Origin: Clostridiales bacterium UBA7001
GTDB lineage: Bacteria > Bacillota > Clostridia > TANB77 > CAG-508
Direction: 5' to 3'
Length of the DNA stretch: 8,816 nucleotides
Assembly: GCA_002449785.1 (NCBI GenBank)
Contig: DJXP01000056.1
Location: 1 to 8,816, forward strand
Positions 5,743 to 8,816 of the stretch are shown one piece after another. The notes under the pieces were generated by a model. The model had not been told where the DNA came from. It searched no databases and was given only the letters and a program-made list of their open reading frames with translations. Both the position numbers and the translations under genes were made by a program. Each line of letters starts with the position of its first letter. Position 1 is the first letter of the stretch.

Positions 5743-5770
5743 TTGAAAAAAATAGATTATATGATAAAAT
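5743..5770 (+). promoter_or_regulatory. Extended -10 promoter for the right-hand operon
   Basis: TTGAAA (5743-5748), a 16-base spacer and TAAAAT (5765-5770) preceded by TGA (5762-5764) form a plausible extended -10 promoter. It would start transcription near 5777, ahead of AGGAA (5794-5798) and the ATG at 5805. The surrounding AT content makes chance matches likely, so this is moderate. Confidence 0.5.
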
Positions 5771-5804
5771 TTAAAAAGATTAATTTATTTAGTAGGAAAT
5801 AAAA

Positions 5805-6629
5805 ATGGATAATGAATTAAATGAGCTTTTTTTCAATGAAAAAACAAGAAAAATTAATGATTTATTAGATGATTTAAATAATACAATTATTGAAAATTCT
5901 AGTTATATAAAAGATGCTAATATAGAAGATATCGTCTTTAATAAAAAACATATTAAAGTCAAAGATTTATTAAAAGTTGTTGATAATTATAGAAATTCTG
6001 ATATGACACAATTTAGCTTAGTAGAAAACAAAGAAAGAATTTTTATATATTATGGAGATCCATATTTGACATTAAATTTATGTGTACAGGCCCTAATTAG
6101 TCAAACAAGCGTGCATTTAATTCATAAGTCTTTTATGAATAATGTTAATACTATTCTTATAAAAATAGTAAAAGAGATAGCAGATAAATATAATCTGGGG
6201 ATTCTAATAGATGATAGTACTAACTATGAATTAAACAAAATCCTACTTTTAAATTCTGAAAATAGTTATATAAAAGTAATTGGAGATACATTAATGTATC
6301 AGCTTATTGCTAGAAAAACAAATGTAAAATTTTATCCTTATAATAATATTACTTTATATAGTAATAGTTTAAAAATGGAAAAAATAAAACAAGCAATTTA
6401 TGTATATGCTAATGAAAACAATTTTGAAATTGAAATTATATATGAATCTAATATGGACAAAGCTTTAAATTATATAAAAAATAATGAATTAAGTAATGTT
6501 ACGGTTCTATTAACTGAAGCTGAAGAAGATGCTTTAAAGTTTAAATTATGCTTAACAAATAAAGAATTATTTGTTAATGAAAATCCTTTTAAAAATGATG
6601 TTGGCATAATTTGTAATTATTTTAATTAA
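5805..6629 (+). CDS. Unrecognised protein with faint aldehyde-dehydrogenase-fold resemblance
   Basis: I do not firmly recognise this 274-residue, probably cytoplasmic protein; it has no signal peptide or membrane segment. Residues 1-65 are charged and helical. Residues 79-131 (FIYYGDPYLTLNLCVQALISQ...VHLIHKSFMNNVNTIL...) resemble in rhythm the aldehyde dehydrogenase region in which GN.P...AL..GN..V.K.S contacts NAD. Residues 156-187 (IKVIGDTLMYQLIARKTNVKFYPYNNITLY) and FVNENPF (256-262) recall later parts of that fold, or ProA. No catalytic Cys/Glu pair in the right setting is visible, so if related it is probably non-catalytic. It is the first gene after a candidate promoter and is tightly coupled, nine bases apart, to the 712-residue protein, whose ribosome binding site overlaps its stop codon. 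The gene is real; its function is unknown. Confidence 0.7.
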   Translation: MDNELNELFFNEKTRKINDLLDDLNNTIIENSSYIKDANIEDIVFNKKHIKVKDLLKVVDNYRNSDMTQFSLVENKERIFIYYGDPYLTLNLCVQALISQTSVHLIHKSFMNNVNTILIKIVKEIADKYNLGILIDDSTNYELNKILLLNSENSYIKVIGDTLMYQLIARKTNVKFYPYNNITLYSNSLKMEKIKQAIYVYANENNFEIEIIYESNMDKALNYIKNNELSNVTVLLTEAEEDALKFKLCLTNKELFVNENPFKNDVGIICNYFN

Positions 6630-6638
6630 GGAAAAAAT

Positions 6639-8777
6639 ATGATGTTAAATGAGAAAGAATTAAATTTTGAAAAGATTATATCTAAAATTGGTTTCCCAAT
6701 AACATTTGAAGATTATAGAGCAACATATAAGTATAATGCGGATTTTGATAAAGTTTCTAGGTTTGAGACAGAACTAAAAAAATATATAGGAATAGATTTT
6801 AATAAATCATTAGAAACTATTAAAAATAATAAAGATATTTTTGATACCGAATTATACTTATTTCATGTTGGAAGATACCTAGAAAAAGATTATAAAGCTT
6901 CAAAAGAATCTGAAATTCTACATACAAATTATTATCCTCATGTATATTATTCAACAGATACTATTAGACCAACGATTGCAACAGTTAATTATTGTAATAA
7001 TTTGCTAAAAGAAATAGATGTAGTTGATATTGCTATTAATTCCAAAAATGGTGATCTTATAATAGATAGTTCTCAGGAATTATTTGGAAACAAAGACTTA
7101 TTAAAAGATGGTTATGACAATAACTTTATTAAAATTCAAAAAATACAAGAACAATTAGGATTGAAAAATGTAATAAAACATTTGGAATTTAAAAACATAA
7201 TTGATTTTTGTAAGTATTCTAATTTAGGAAACCTATTATCTAAAAAATATGAAAATCAGTTTAAATCATCTAATAAAGATAAAAATGAATTTTTTGAAAA
7301 CATTATCATGAAGTATTTAAGCTATTTCGATATAGATAAAATGCTAATTATTGCTAATTATAATTATTATAAGAATTATACTGAACAAAGTGAATATTCA
7401 AATGTTGGAATGTTTGAACTTTTAGATTTTACAAATAAAGTTGAATCTATAATAGAGAATAAATTTGATTCAATATCTATAAAATTAAACAATGATATAG
7501 TCGGTTTTCAATCAGTAAAGTCATTAGTAAATGCTTTAAAAAGATGTTTTATCAATGGAAAGTATTATAGTATGGACCAAATAAATGACTTATCTAAAAA
7601 AGTTATTTCTGGAGAAATACCTATTGAAATGATTGATAAAGAAACATTTAAAAATTCATTTTCTTATAATATTAATGAGCTTGCAGAACTAATAATGAAT
7701 GAAAAAATTTTAGAATTTTTGTATACTAATGAATATTTGAGTAAAGAAGAAATTTTAAAAATATATGATGAGTGCACTTTAAATGATTATACTATTTGTA
7801 AATTATATGATTTAGATATTATTAATAATGAGTTTATAGTTAACAAATATTTAGAAGGAAATATTTCTATAAATACTATTAAATTTATAAAACGAAATTC
7901 TTTTAAAAATAGTATTTTGGAAAATGCTATATCAAATTTTGATTTAATGACAGTTTTTTTAGATGAAAATAAAATTAGTATATTTAACAAATATAAAGAT
8001 TTATATATTGCACTTATATTGGATGGAAAAAGTGATGATGAAAAAAATAAAATAGGATTTGACCTGTTAGATCAAGTAAAAAATTTATTAGATATATTTA
8101 AAATAAAGCAACTGTATGATTTTAATATTATTACTAAAAAAAATTTTGAAGAGTGTATGAAAAATAAGCCTACTGCAAGCTTATTTATGGATGATAAAAT
8201 AAGTATTAGTGATATAAAAAAATTATATGAAGAAAATATTATTTCAGAAGACATGATAAAAAAATTTATATTAAATAATAATACAGATATTCCTAGAAAA
8301 ATAGCATTGGTGTTTAGTTTATTTTCTTCAAATGAAAAAAGTGAAATAAGAGGAGAATTATTAACTAATATATTTGATTCTAATAATAAAGATGATGAGC
8401 ATAATATAAATAATAATTTAAAAAATCTAGATATTAAAGATAATAGAAACATATGGGAAAAAATATCTAATATAGATAATGAGTATTCTCAAGCAATATT
8501 AGATAATGGATATATATTATTTTATTTACCTAAAAAAGAGATTTATATTATTAAAAATATTTTTAATGGAAATAGTATTACTTATGGAACAGCAACATTT
8601 GTTTTAACAAAAGTTGAATATAATAAAAATAAAGATTTATTAATAATAAATAATGTATTAAATGAAAATTACTTATCATTACTATATGAAGATAAAAAAG
8701 CTTATAAGATTGTACATACAGGATGGGGAAACTCATTAAATGAGTTTATAGATAATATAATATTTAATGAACAATAG
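6639..8777 (+). CDS. Unrecognised 712-residue protein with helical repeats
   Basis: This large protein has no signal peptide or membrane segment, so it is probably cytoplasmic, and I cannot place it in a family. Residues 1-160 form a mixed N-terminal region with HVGRYLEKDY and a Tyr-rich YYPHVYYSTDTIRPT. Residues about 360-545 contain repeated helical modules of the form LY-x-x-x-x-(I/L)-(I/S)-x-x-x-(I/F): 361-376, 389-416, 492-507, and FMDDKISISDIKKLYEENIISEDMIKKFI at 516-544. Residues 575-605 are an Asn/Asp-rich linker. Residues about 608-709 look like a separate alpha/beta domain with GYILFYLPKKEIYIIKNIF and ending in HTGWGNSLNEFI. AAGGA (6628-6632) overlaps the stop of the upstream gene. 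Starts at ATG 6639 or ATG 6642 are equally possible. Coupling to the upstream gene and the short gap to the next indicate an operon. Repeat architecture suggests protein binding; that is inference. Confidence 0.8.
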   Translation: MMLNEKELNFEKIISKIGFPITFEDYRATYKYNADFDKVSRFETELKKYIGIDFNKSLETIKNNKDIFDTELYLFHVGRYLEKDYKASKESEILHTNYYPHVYYSTDTIRPTIATVNYCNNLLKEIDVVDIAINSKNGDLIIDSSQELFGNKDLLKDGYDNNFIKIQKIQEQLGLKNVIKHLEFKNIIDFCKYSNLGNLLSKKYENQFKSSNKDKNEFFENIIMKYLSYFDIDKMLIIANYNYYKNYTEQSEYSNVGMFELLDFTNKVESIIENKFDSISIKLNNDIVGFQSVKSLVNALKRCFINGKYYSMDQINDLSKKVISGEIPIEMIDKETFKNSFSYNINELAELIMNEKILEFLYTNEYLSKEEILKIYDECTLNDYTICKLYDLDIINNEFIVNKYLEGNISINTIKFIKRNSFKNSILENAISNFDLMTVFLDENKISIFNKYKDLYIALILDGKSDDEKNKIGFDLLDQVKNLLDIFKIKQLYDFNIITKKNFEECMKNKPTASLFMDDKISISDIKKLYEENIISEDMIKKFILNNNTDIPRKIALVFSLFSSNEKSEIRGELLTNIFDSNNKDDEHNINNNLKNLDIKDNRNIWEKISNIDNEYSQAILDNGYILFYLPKKEIYIIKNIFNGNSITYGTATFVLTKVEYNKNKDLLIINNVLNENYLSLLYEDKKAYKIVHTGWGNSLNEFIDNIIFNEQ

Positions 8778-8806
8778 ATATTTAAAATATTATAGAGGAA
8801 GTAAAA

Positions 8807-8816
8807 ATGGATTTAA
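8807..8816 (+). CDS. Start of a further gene, cut by the window edge
   Basis: GAGGAA (8795-8800) is followed six bases later by ATG GAT TTA, reading Met-Asp-Leu at the end of the window. The gap from the 712-residue protein gene is 29 bases with no terminator, so it is probably a third member of that operon. Nothing can be said of the product. Confidence 0.55.

Noticed and set aside
5714..5744. Terminator after the GerW gene
   Set aside because: The only inverted repeat (AATAATTA, 5714-5721 and 5737-5744) is all A-T with a long loop and lacks a T-tract.
8072..8452. Minus-strand reading frame opposite the 712-residue protein gene
   Set aside because: Its Leu/Ile/Ser-rich composition is the expected reverse of AT-rich Lys/Asn codons, with no start signal.

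Overview
The window is strongly AT-rich, with short intergenic gaps, AGGAG-type ribosome binding sites and factor-independent terminators. This points to a low-GC Firmicutes (Bacillota), most likely a gut-type clostridial lineage; that assignment is inference. A GerW/YtfJ-family protein suggests an endospore former, and a sortase-type surface protein with Cna-B domains suggests a Gram-positive wall. All genes read left to right.

Layout. (1) 2-886 is the C-terminal part of a surface protein: at least three Cna-B domains, a degenerate sorting signal (NPATR), a membrane helix and a basic tail, followed by a strong terminator. (2) 939-1094 is a gene-free stretch packed with three nested or adjacent inverted repeats, probably an interspersed repeat. 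(3) 1161-2242 is a two-gene unit: a YkgJ-like cysteine-cluster protein behind a good extended -10 promoter, then a small DUF5684-like membrane protein. (4) 2266-4370 is a self-contained transcription unit: promoter, a leader of about 180 nt holding two tandem homologous stem-loop units with compensatory base changes, an AMP-forming acyl-CoA synthetase broken by one extra base near 3350, and a terminator. (5) 4437-5713 holds a DUF2953 protein and a GerW protein, the same order as ytfI-ytfJ of Bacillus. (6) 5743-8816 is an operon from a new promoter: an unrecognised 274-residue protein with faint aldehyde-dehydrogenase-fold resemblance, an unrecognised 712-residue protein with helical repeats, and the first codons of a third gene at the window edge.

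The most interesting items are the tandem structured leader upstream of the acyl-CoA synthetase, which I cannot assign to a known RNA class, and the operon of two unrecognised proteins at the right end. The leader's architecture is read directly from the sequence; any ligand or regulatory mechanism is speculation.
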